NCBI GenBank assembly: GCA_018648805.1
Contig: JABGQM010000003.1
Location: forward strand, 88,498 to 152,497
Direction of reading: 5' to 3'
Length of the DNA stretch: 64,000 nucleotides
DNA from: Verrucomicrobiota bacterium
GTDB lineage: Bacteria; Verrucomicrobiota; Kiritimatiellia; UBA8416; JABMPJ01
Shown: in pieces, positions 33,997 to 41,465 of the stretch
Layout of the letters: every line of letters starts with the position of its first letter
Numbering within the stretch: the first letter of the stretch is position 1
Notes under the pieces: generated by a model
The model's input: only the letters and a program-made list of their open reading frames with translations
The model's database searches: none
What the model was told of the DNA's origin: nothing
Program-made: the position numbers and the translations under genes

Positions 33997-36153
33997 ATGG
34001 CTGTAAAGAAGGCTTCTGCATCGCGTACCAAAGCACCGGAAAAACTCGCGAAGTCTACCGCAAAATCCAAGTCCAAGTCCCCTGCAAAGTCGAAGAAGGC
34101 TGCGTCCGAAAAGAAGGCTGTCACCGCTAAGCCCTCGACGAAGAAGTCCCCGGCCAAGAAACCATCGGCTAAGAAAGCTGACGCTAAGAAGTCCCCGGCC
34201 AAGAAACCATCGGCCAAGAAAGCTGACGCTAAGAAGGCCCCGGCCAAGAAAGCTGACGCCAAGAAGGCCCCGGCCAAGAAACCCTCGGCCAAGAAGGTCG
34301 ACGCCAAGAAGGCCTCTGCCAAGAAGCCTGCGACCCAAAAGGCTGACGCTAAGAAGGCCCCCGCCAAGAAGAAGCCTGCGCGTGATGCGGCGGCGGTGGA
34401 GCCCGAAGAGAAGGTGGCGACCAACGGGAAGGTGGATGCGGCGGCCGTCGCGGCCGCTGCCATCGTCACGCCCGCGGAGGAAGATCTGGGACCCAGTGAA
34501 GATGAGCAGGCCGAGCAGTACGCGCTGGATCCCAAGAAGCGTGAAGAGCGCGGCGAGAAGATCAAGGAGCTGATCAAGCTCTCCGGGGACCAGGGCTATC
34601 TCACGTTCGAGGATATTAACGAGGCCCTGCCCGAGGACGTCATCTCGGCTGACGAGGTGGGTGGCTACCTGGCGCTGTTGAAGGGCATGGACATCGAGAT
34701 CATTGAGTCTGCGGATGTCGATCGCTACAAGAAGAAGTCCGCCAAGAAGGCCGCCACGACCCGCACCAAGCTCGATTTCTTTGACGACCCGATCCGCATG
34801 TATCTCCACCAGATGGGGCAGGTGCCGCTCCTGACACGCGAGCAGGAGGTCGAAATCTGCAAGCGTATTGAGAAGGCCGAGATCGGCGTGCGAACCATGT
34901 TTAACGAGATCGGCTTTGCGGCCGGCAAGTACCTTGCGCTGGCCGGGCGCCTCGAGAATAGTGAAGAGCGGTTTGACCGGATTGTGATCGACAAGTTCGT
35001 CGACAGCCGTGAGCAGTACATGGGTATACTGCCGCGTATCAAGGGCGAGATCGATCGGGCTCAGAAGCTTCTGGCCAAGCAGTACAACGATGCGGCCCAT
35101 CGCGGCGTCACTGAAACCGTGAAGCATCGCCGCATAAAGGCCATGACCAAGACGCGCGAACGGCTGAGCAAGCATTTCAACAAGCTGCACTTCAAGCAGA
35201 AGGTTGTCGAACAGATGGCGGGCGAAGGTGACCTGCGCAGCCAGCTGTTTGTGCAGTCGCTGCGCCACCAGACCGTGTTGCTCAAACGCCGCCCCAGCAA
35301 GAAGCGCGAGCGCGATCTTTCGGCCAATCGCAAGCTGTTGCGTGAGCTGGAGCATGAGTTCTGCATCGATCGCGACCACGTGCTGCCCTTCATCGAAGCG
35401 ATGCGCCTGCACATGCGCAAGGGACAGCAAGCCCGCACGGAGATGGTGGAAGCCAACCTGCGCCTTGTCATCAGTATTGTGAAGAAGTACATGAACCGGG
35501 GACTCTCCTTCCTGGACTTGATCCAGGAGGGCAACACGGGCCTGATGAAGGCCGTCGAGAAGTTCGAGTACCGGCGCGGATACAAGTTCAGCACCTACGC
35601 CACCTGGTGGATCCGGCAGGCCGCGACACGCGCCATCGCTGACCAGGCGCGTACGATCCGCATTCCGGTGCACATGATTGAGACCATCAACAAGCTTCTG
35701 CGAGTGCAGAAAAAGCTAGTTCAGGAACTGGGGCGTGAACCCACGCCCGAGGAAGCCGCGGAGGAAATGGAACTGCCGGTCGAGCGGGTGCGTGCTGTCT
35801 ACAAGATGGCGCAGCAACCGATCTCCCTGCAGAGCCCAGTCGGTGACGGTGATGATGCCCATTTCGGGGATTTCATCGAAGACAAATCGGCTGAGAATCC
35901 CTCCGAGATGACCGCCTACAGCATGCTCAAGGATCGGCTGCGGGATGTTCTGGACACGCTAACCGAACGGGAACGGGCTGTGCTCGATTACCGCTTCGGT
36001 CTAACCGACGGGTACTCACGTACCCTTGAAGAAGTTGGGCGCGAGTTCAACGTAACGCGGGAGCGGATCCGGCAGATCGAAGCCAAGGCGTTACGGAAAC
36101 TGAGACACCCGACACGAATGAGGAAGCTAGAAGGATTCCTTGAGGTGCGCTAA
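33997..36153 (+). CDS. rpoD: Primary sigma factor RpoD with histone-H1-like Lys/Ala tail
   Basis: 718 residues from ATG 33997 (GGTGGAG 8 bases upstream); ATG 33979 behind AAGGGGAG is an alternative. The first ~125 residues are repeats such as [18 protein letters not shown], as in histone H1 or chlamydial Hc proteins. Then come sigma region 1.1 ([20 protein letters not shown]), region 1.2 ([20 protein letters not shown]), a non-conserved region, region 2 ([20 protein letters not shown], then [12 protein letters not shown]), region 3 and region 4 ([30 protein letters not shown]). It should be the housekeeping sigma factor. The strongly basic tail could add non-specific DNA binding. Its own consensus promoter lies upstream. 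Confidence 0.95.
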   Translation: MAVKKASASRTKAPEKLAKSTAKSKSKSPAKSKKAASEKKAVTAKPSTKKSPAKKPSAKKADAKKSPAKKPSAKKADAKKAPAKKADAKKAPAKKPSAKKVDAKKASAKKPATQKADAKKAPAKKKPARDAAAVEPEEKVATNGKVDAAAVAAAAIVTPAEEDLGPSEDEQAEQYALDPKKREERGEKIKELIKLSGDQGYLTFEDINEALPEDVISADEVGGYLALLKGMDIEIIESADVDRYKKKSAKKAATTRTKLDFFDDPIRMYLHQMGQVPLLTREQEVEICKRIEKAEIGVRTMFNEIGFAAGKYLALAGRLENSEERFDRIVIDKFVDSREQYMGILPRIKGEIDRAQKLLAKQYNDAAHRGVTETVKHRRIKAMTKTRERLSKHFNKLHFKQKVVEQMAGEGDLRSQLFVQSLRHQTVLLKRRPSKKRERDLSANRKLLRELEHEFCIDRDHVLPFIEAMRLHMRKGQQARTEMVEANLRLVISIVKKYMNRGLSFLDLIQEGNTGLMKAVEKFEYRRGYKFSTYATWWIRQAATRAIADQARTIRIPVHMIETINKLLRVQKKLVQELGREPTPEEAAEEMELPVERVRAVYKMAQQPISLQSPVGDGDDAHFGDFIEDKSAENPSEMTAYSMLKDRLRDVLDTLTERERAVLDYRFGLTDGYSRTLEEVGREFNVTRERIRQIEAKALRKLRHPTRMRKLEGFLEVR

Positions 36154-36218
36154 AGCACACTAGCTTCCGACTTACCCAACCCGCGGCAATAGCCGCATTA
36201 TCCCGAGGAGACGTATCC

Positions 36219-36662
36219 ATGTTATCATTCTATAGTTGCAGCAACAACCCGGTGGCGATGGTCTGTATCGCGAGCCTGGCCTGGTTTGTGATCGGCATTC
36301 TGGCCGGTCGTACGCTCGTGCCGGCCAAGCGGCAGCGTTCCAGGAAGAACCCACGTCGCGGCGGCGAGAGAAAGAGTTCCGCCCCGCGCAATCCGGCCAG
36401 CATCAAGGGCAACCCCGAGCTGTATGTCGGTAACCTCGCGTACGACGTGACCGAGAAAGACATCTATAGTCTGCTGGGCGAGTTCGGCAAAGTCAGCAGC
36501 GTGCGCCTGATCGAGAACAGCTTCAACGGCAAGTCGAAGGGCTATGCCTTTGTGCAGATGGGCGACCGTTCGGCCAGCGACAAGGTGACCAAGGCCCTGA
36601 ACAACAAGGAGCATGCGGGACGTAAGATGGTGGTTAACATCGCCAAGAACCGCGCCCGCTAG
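36219..36662 (+). CDS. RRM RNA-binding protein with N-terminal membrane segment
   Basis: 147 residues. Residues ~10-32 (NPVAMVCIASLAWFVIGILAG) are hydrophobic enough to cross the membrane once, followed by a basic stretch (AKRQRSRKNPRRGGERK). Residues ~66-143 are an RRM: RNP2 is ELYVGNLAYD and RNP1 is SKGYAFVQM, with ALNNKEHAGRKMVVNIAKNR at the end. Bacterial RRM proteins are usually short and soluble; the membrane segment here could tether RNA to the inner membrane. ATG 36219 has GAGGAG upstream. It is 65 bases behind rpoD and followed by a strong hairpin. Confidence 0.85.
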   Translation: MLSFYSCSNNPVAMVCIASLAWFVIGILAGRTLVPAKRQRSRKNPRRGGERKSSAPRNPASIKGNPELYVGNLAYDVTEKDIYSLLGEFGKVSSVRLIENSFNGKSKGYAFVQMGDRSASDKVTKALNNKEHAGRKMVVNIAKNRAR

Positions 36663-36676
36663 CCTGTGACCCACAT

Positions 36677-36701
36677 CCCCGCGGCAACCATTGCCGCGGG
36701 G
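36677..36701 (+). terminator. GC-rich hairpin after the RRM gene
   Basis: CCCCGCGGCAA (36677-36687) and TTGCCGCGGGG (36691-36701) pair perfectly over 11 bp around a 3-base loop, 15 bases after the stop. There is no U-tract, so termination may need Rho, or the hairpin may only stabilise the RNA 3' end. Confidence 0.65.
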
Positions 36702-36800
36702 CTTCACTGTCCATCAAGCGGATCATGGCAAGGGCAAAGGCCGTACCCGGCCCGCGACTGGTGACGATTCTGCCGTCGATCACCACGCGGTCGCCCTGCC
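36700..36800 (-). pseudogene. Possible remnant of a DJ-1/PfpI family gene
   Basis: The minus strand reads DRVVIDGRIVTSRGPGTA followed by FALAMIRLMDSEA, very like the C-terminal part of DJ-1/PfpI proteins (VVDGxxITSxGPGTA, then xxFALALI). Two residues appear deleted after GPGTA, and no matching upstream part with the catalytic Cys was found. No intact frame covers the family. It therefore looks like a decayed fragment in the 355-base gap 36663-37017, which otherwise shows only the hairpin and the Shine-Dalgarno of the next gene. Confidence 0.45.
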
Positions 36801-37017
36801 CATCGGGCCCACCCGGCTCTACCGGCAACCACCTACCAGCCGGCCCGTTGTCGCCTGTCCGCCACGGTCTCCACCTCCATCGCCGCCACGCCATCCGCGG
36901 GGGGTATTGTGCCATCCCCATTGTCTCGTTTTTGCCCTTGACCGTGCGTGTGAAAAGAGCAAACTCAAGGTGAAGTTTGAAGGGTGTATACTAAAGGGGT
37001 TGCCTAGGAGGTCTGTC

Positions 37018-39297
37018 ATGCGTGCACATATCTGTCTCACTCTCATAGCTCTGCTGCTTGCCACGTTCATACTCCCGCTGTCGGCCAATGGGGTTGGCGG
37101 TCCGGTCGACTGGGCTGCGGTGCAGTGGCCATTTTCCACGACCACAATCGTCGGGGTGGCCACGGCCGATATTTACGGTCGCGTCTACCATCCCGGCATA
37201 ACCGACAGCCCCGGACAGGGGCTGGACATGGATGCTGAGCTGGGGTTCGGTGCGGATGGCACCGATCCGTGGTCGCACCCTTCCTGGACGTGGGTGCCGG
37301 CGGTCTACAATGGGGATCTTGGGGCGCAAACCAGCGACGACGAGTATGTTGCCACAGTTACGCCACAGGCGCCGGGGGTCTATGACTACGCCTACCGGTT
37401 CACGATTGATGTGGGCACCACATGGGTCTATGCCGACCTGCGTGATCCGGCCCATCCCACCCCGCCGGGCGGCTCTGCCGACGGCTATGACTACGCTACC
37501 GCCGGTGACCTGGTCGTTCTCGAGGATGGCCTCTGTCCCAAATGGATTCAGCCGCCTGATTGCGAGTACGGTGTGGATCTGCCCAGCTATGCCCTAACCC
37601 CGGAGCCGGGCGGCGAGCCGGTGTCACGCTTCATCGTGGGGGACGATTGGCTCTGTGATGGCAGGCCCATCACCGCGATTCGCTGGTGGGGCTCCTACCC
37701 GGGATGGGCCAGTGATATTCCGCCGGATGCCCCCCCCGACGGGCGGCCAATCGGGTTCCGTTTGAGTTGGTATACGGACATTCCGCAAGGGGACCCGCAG
37801 GCACCAGAGTATAGCCGTCCGGGACATCTCCTGACCAACGTGTTTGTGAGCCTGCTGCCCTACATGGTGGCGGCCCAGGCGGCCGGGGACGTGACGGAGT
37901 TCTACGAATGTCCTGTCCCGAAAATGGTCGAGCCGGGCATCGAACATGAGTACGAGTACTTCGTCGAGTTGCCTGAGCCCTGGAACGAGAAACGCGGTCG
38001 GGTCTACTGGCTGACCATTGAAGCGATCTTTGCGCCGGGCTACGTCCCCGGCGAGCAAGGGCCCGGCGAGCTATTCCCCGAATGGGGGTGGAAGACCTCT
38101 ACGGAGACGGACATCATAGACGATGCGGTTGTCTGGCTGGAGGTCGAAGCTCCGGTCGGATTTGCGGGCGCGGGCTGGTTCGAAATGATCTGGCCGGTTT
38201 ATCCCTGGATGCCGGGGCTCTTCTATCCGCCACTGGCCACGACGCTCAACTACCAGGAACTGGTGAACGCGGAAAATCAAGGACCCTCGCTTAACATGGC
38301 CTTTGAGCTGTTGACCGATATCTGTCCGCGCCGCACCGAGAAGTGGGAGCAGCCGCCCGACATGGTCACGGGAACCGACATGTGGAGCTGGACCGACCTC
38401 GAGGATGCGCACCGCTCGCCCTTCCTGCGGGCGGATGACTTCATCTCGGACGGTCGTCGTATTACGGACATACACTGGTGGGGCTCCTACAGCAACTGGA
38501 TGGTCGAAGTGGAAGGTAGCGAGACCAACCCGATCGCACCGCCTGGCATCAACATGTTTATGCGGCCGGTCGGTTTCAACCTGAGTTGGCACACCAACGA
38601 CGCGTCGCAGTGTCTGCCGGGGGCCGAGCTGACGAATATCTTCGTTGGTATCGAGTTCTGCCACGAGATGTTCTACGGCGATGTGTTCCAGGCGTGGGAA
38701 GAGCCCCCCATCTATGAGCATGAATACCAGTACTACGTCGACCTGTTGGCTGTGGCGGAGCCGTGGTATGAGAAGGCTGGCGGCCACTACTGGCTCAATA
38801 TCGAGGCGGTTTTCGATCCGCAATTCGTGCCGGATACCCAGGGCGAGGGAGGGCATGGGGGCTGGGGTTGGAAGATATCCGAGATTCCTCCGCAGGAAGG
38901 AATGGACTGTCCCGCGGCAGTCTATCACCGTGCCGGCGGGGTATGGATCCACGACCCGATTGGCCTGCAGCCACCGCATCCCAAGGCGGGTCAGTTCTAC
39001 AACCTGGCCTTCGAGCTGACGACGGATGAGATCTCGACCCATAGCCCGACGCTGCCCATTGTGATCACAAACCTGGTGGTCACCAGCGGGATGCCCCCCG
39101 CGCGTGTCATCAAGTCGGTGGGGACCTCAGGGACGGGGACGCAATACCTGCAGTTGAGCACCAACCTGCTGACCAACGTGTGGACAGACATACCGGGCCA
39201 GGTCAAGGTGTCGCCGTTCCCACCGCCGATCACCAACACGTGGACCGTGATCGGCGCAACGGAGAGCAACGCCTTCTACCGCATCATGGAGAAGTAG
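37018..39297 (+). CDS. Large secreted protein with duplicated WWGSY module
   Basis: 759 residues from ATG 37018 (AGGAGG 6 bases upstream). Signal peptide LTLIALLLATFILPLSANG. A beta-rich first domain (~25-175) is followed by two copies of a ~230-residue module. Copy 1 has CPKWIQPPDCEYGVDL, RFIVGDDWLCDG, ITAIRWWGSYPGW and YEYFVELPEPWNEK; copy 2 has EKWEQPPDMVTGTDMWSW, FLRADDFISDGRRITDIHWW and YQYYVDLLAVAEPWYEK. Such modules occur in secreted proteins of PVC-type bacteria; function unknown. The last ~60 residues (THSPTLPIVITNLVVTSG... ESNAFYRIMEK) are a beta-strand tail often seen on such proteins. Probably surface or extracellular. Confidence 0.8.
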   Translation: MRAHICLTLIALLLATFILPLSANGVGGPVDWAAVQWPFSTTTIVGVATADIYGRVYHPGITDSPGQGLDMDAELGFGADGTDPWSHPSWTWVPAVYNGDLGAQTSDDEYVATVTPQAPGVYDYAYRFTIDVGTTWVYADLRDPAHPTPPGGSADGYDYATAGDLVVLEDGLCPKWIQPPDCEYGVDLPSYALTPEPGGEPVSRFIVGDDWLCDGRPITAIRWWGSYPGWASDIPPDAPPDGRPIGFRLSWYTDIPQGDPQAPEYSRPGHLLTNVFVSLLPYMVAAQAAGDVTEFYECPVPKMVEPGIEHEYEYFVELPEPWNEKRGRVYWLTIEAIFAPGYVPGEQGPGELFPEWGWKTSTETDIIDDAVVWLEVEAPVGFAGAGWFEMIWPVYPWMPGLFYPPLATTLNYQELVNAENQGPSLNMAFELLTDICPRRTEKWEQPPDMVTGTDMWSWTDLEDAHRSPFLRADDFISDGRRITDIHWWGSYSNWMVEVEGSETNPIAPPGINMFMRPVGFNLSWHTNDASQCLPGAELTNIFVGIEFCHEMFYGDVFQAWEEPPIYEHEYQYYVDLLAVAEPWYEKAGGHYWLNIEAVFDPQFVPDTQGEGGHGGWGWKISEIPPQEGMDCPAAVYHRAGGVWIHDPIGLQPPHPKAGQFYNLAFELTTDEISTHSPTLPIVITNLVVTSGMPPARVIKSVGTSGTGTQYLQLSTNLLTNVWTDIPGQVKVSPFPPPITNTWTVIGATESNAFYRIMEK

Positions 39298-39310
39298 AGG
39301 GTAGGGGGGC

Positions 39311-39366
39311 GGAAGTCGGAGGTCGGAAGTCGGAAGCCGGAGGTCGGCAGGCGGAGGTCGGAGGGC
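39311..39366 (+). repeat. Degenerate heptamer array (8 units)
   Basis: Eight successive 7-bp units: GGAAGTC, GGAGGTC, GGAAGTC, GGAAGCC, GGAGGTC, GGCAGGC, GGAGGTC, GGAGGGC. The 7-bp period is exact, with no spacers, so this is not a CRISPR. It begins 14 bases after the stop of the secreted-protein gene. Confidence 0.85.
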
Positions 39367-39395
39367 CCTCCTTCGCCCTTCGGGCTACGGAGGGC
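39365..39395. repeat. REP-like hairpin after heptamer array
   Basis: GCCCTCC (39365-39371) pairs with GGAGGGC (39389-39395), with a smaller GCCC-TTC-GGGC stem inside. The minus strand carries GTAGCCCG, the same head as the REP elements at 44-55 kb, so it may be a related palindrome. Confidence 0.55.
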
Positions 39396-39461
39396 AGGCG
39401 GATTGGCCTCTGGGCTCTGAATCGTCTTTTCCGGTTCGTTGTGAAACGGTAGACTCCCCGG

Positions 39462-40820
39462 GTGAATGTGAAGTCACTCTTTCTCTCGCTTGTGGTCCTG
39501 CTGCTTCCGGCTCTAGCCGACGCGCTGGGTCCACACGAAGTGCTGGTGTTGGCCCACAAGGGGTCGCCAGGCTCCCTCGCGCTGGCGCGGCGCTATGTAG
39601 AGTGGCGCCACATTCCGCCGAGCAACCTGGTCGAACTGGATCTGCCGCCTGAGTATGCCACCGGTAAGCTGGCCATCGGGCTGGCGGCATTCAAATCCCA
39701 GATCCTGAAGCCTGCTGTGACAGCTGCCCGGGATCGCGGGATTGACGGGCACATCCTGGCCTGGGTCTACTCAACCGATTTCCCGACGCGCGTCGACACC
39801 CCCCAACCCGTCTCGTTGACGGGGGCGACCTTCCTGCGCGGCAACCTTCCCGTAGCGGAGGCGATTTTGAAGGCGGATTATGTCTCACCCCTCTTTGCCG
39901 GACCGGAACGGCTGCGCACTACGCGTAGCGCGGCGCAGACGTTCGACCGTTACGCGCGCTGGCTGGGCCGCGACATGCCGCTCCCAAGTATGATGCTGGG
40001 CTATACCGGTGAGCGCGGCAATACGATCGATGAGGTGCGCGCCGCCTTGTGGCGCGGCGTGCAATCGGACCACACGGCACCGACCGGGACGATCTATTTC
40101 GTCACGACCGGCGATGTGCGCTCAACCTGCCGCGCCTGGCAGTATGAGGGCGGGCGTCTTGAGCTGGCGCGCCAGGGCGTACGGGCCGTGGTGAGTTCGA
40201 CCTTCCCCACCGGCCAGACCAACGTCCTTGGACTCATGACCGGATCGGCCTCGGTCAAACCGGAGCGGGTGGGGGCCTATCTGCCCGGCGCCGTGGCAGA
40301 TCACCTGACCAGTTTTGGCGGGGCCTTTGACCATGCGAGTCAGACCAAGATGACCGCATGGATCAAGGCGGGGGCAACGCTGACGGCCGGCACGGTCGCG
40401 GAGCCGCGTGCGCTCTATCAGAAGTTCCCCACCGCGCGGTTCTATCTCTACTACGCCCAGGGCTGTACGGCCATCGAGAGCTTCTACCAGGCGGTGAGCT
40501 GTCCCTTTCAAATCCTGATGCTGGGCGACCCGCTTGCATCGCCCTGGGCGGCGGATGACCGGCTCTCGATCGTGGGCCTGCCGCAAGAGCCGGTGAGCGA
40601 GGCCTTCACGCTGAAATCCACGTGGCAGCAGAGGGATGCCATGCGGTTCTACAGCCGCAATCTCTGGTTTCTGGATGGGCGCCCGATGGGCAACCATGCC
40701 CAGTTGGCGGTGGACGTGGCTTCGCTGAAGGCAGGGGCGCATGAGGTGCGCGTCGTGGCCTATAGCACCGGACTCGTGCGGCAGCAGGTTTTCGAGGTTG
40801 AACGGTTCGAGGTGAAATGA
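39462..40820 (+). CDS. TIGR03790-like secreted protein
   Basis: 452 residues from GTG 39462. Signal peptide SLFLSLVVLLLPALADA. The mature protein matches the pattern I associate with TIGR03790: HEVLVLAHKGSPGSLALARR, YVEWRHIPPSNLVELDLP, AVVSSTFPTGQ, IESFYQAVSCPFQILMLGDP and a beta-rich tail (VASLKAGAHEVRVVAYSTG). Function is undefined in the family; a caspase-like or peptidase-like fold is possible but no catalytic pair is evident to me. The stop overlaps the GmhB-like gene (ATGA). The ribosome site is weak, so the exact start is uncertain. Confidence 0.78.
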   Translation: MNVKSLFLSLVVLLLPALADALGPHEVLVLAHKGSPGSLALARRYVEWRHIPPSNLVELDLPPEYATGKLAIGLAAFKSQILKPAVTAARDRGIDGHILAWVYSTDFPTRVDTPQPVSLTGATFLRGNLPVAEAILKADYVSPLFAGPERLRTTRSAAQTFDRYARWLGRDMPLPSMMLGYTGERGNTIDEVRAALWRGVQSDHTAPTGTIYFVTTGDVRSTCRAWQYEGGRLELARQGVRAVVSSTFPTGQTNVLGLMTGSASVKPERVGAYLPGAVADHLTSFGGAFDHASQTKMTAWIKAGATLTAGTVAEPRALYQKFPTARFYLYYAQGCTAIESFYQAVSCPFQILMLGDPLASPWAADDRLSIVGLPQEPVSEAFTLKSTWQQRDAMRFYSRNLWFLDGRPMGNHAQLAVDVASLKAGAHEVRVVAYSTGLVRQQVFEVERFEVK

Positions 40821-41356
40821 GTGTGTGTATGAAGCGATGTGTCTTTCTGGATCGGGATGGCATTGTAAATGTGCGGGCCATACCGGGATATATTGAGACA
40901 TGGGACGACTTTGAACTGCTGCCGCATTTCCCCGAGATGTTGCGCCAGGTCCGCGCTATGGGGTTCGTGGCGGTAATCATCACGAACCAGCGCGGGGTGG
41001 CACGCGGGATCATGACACGTGAGGCGGTGGACCGGATTCACGCCAACCTGCGCGCGTTGCTGCAGGCAGAGCATGGACTGGAACTGCTCGATGTCATGGT
41101 CTGCCCGCACGAGAAGGTCTCCTGTGACTGCCGCAAACCGCAGCCGAAGATGCTCCTCGACGCCGCGGCCAGGCACAATATCGATCTGGCCGCTTCGTGG
41201 ATGATCGGCGATACAGAGTCGGATATCGAGGCTGGCCGCCGCGCGGGCTGTCGCACCATTCTCGTATCGGACGAGCCCAGTGATACTGTGGCCACCCAGC
41301 GTGTCGCCTCGATGCGGGATCTGGCTTTGAAAATCAAAGATATTCTGGCCGAGTAG
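40817..41356 (+). CDS. gmhB: HAD-IIIA phosphatase, GmhB/HisB-N-like
   Basis: 179 residues. The HAD nucleophile motif FLDRDGIVN, motif II ITNQRGVARG, and motif IV MIGDTESDIEAGRRAG are intact. The zinc loop CPHEKVSCDCRKPQPKML (Cys-x-His and Cys-x-Cys) marks the D-glycero-D-manno-heptose-1,7-bisphosphate 7-phosphatase / histidinol-phosphatase group. In LPS-type biosynthesis GmhB makes heptose-1-phosphate, which fits the sugar kinase/nucleotidyltransferase gene next door. The ATG overlaps the previous stop; ATG 40829 (MKRCVFLDRDG) is also possible. Confidence 0.87.
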   Translation: MSVCMKRCVFLDRDGIVNVRAIPGYIETWDDFELLPHFPEMLRQVRAMGFVAVIITNQRGVARGIMTREAVDRIHANLRALLQAEHGLELLDVMVCPHEKVSCDCRKPQPKMLLDAAARHNIDLAASWMIGDTESDIEAGRRAGCRTILVSDEPSDTVATQRVASMRDLALKIKDILAE

Positions 41357-41379
41357 GCGGCCATAGCGTATCTTCCCAC

Positions 41380-41445
41380 CCGACACCTGCTTGTCCTTGC
41401 ATAGCGCGAAGCGCGAAGGAGGGACACCGGCGCGAGAGGTGTCGG
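41380..41445. repeat. Intergenic stem-loop
   Basis: CCGACACCT (41380-41388) and AGGTGTCGG (41437-41445) are perfect 9-bp inverted repeats enclosing a second imperfect hairpin (TCCTTGC...GCGAAGGA with a GCGCGAAGCGCG core). It ends just before the Shine-Dalgarno of the kinase-GalU fusion and could affect its translation. Confidence 0.6.
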
Positions 41446-41465
41446 CAAGGGGAGAAGAGAAAGCA

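Noticed and set aside
33994..35673. Long minus-strand open frame opposite rpoD (559 codons)
   Set aside because: The other strand is a clear sigma factor; the length comes from the GC-rich Lys/Ala repeat and codon bias, and the translation has no recognisable domain.
36691..37017. Extended N-terminus for the secreted WWGSY protein
   Set aside because: A proper signal peptide begins at ATG 37018 with AGGAGG; the upstream frame crosses the hairpin and the DJ-1-like remnant.
39311..39366. CRISPR-like array
   Set aside because: Units are 7 bp, contiguous and without unique spacers; no cas genes nearby.
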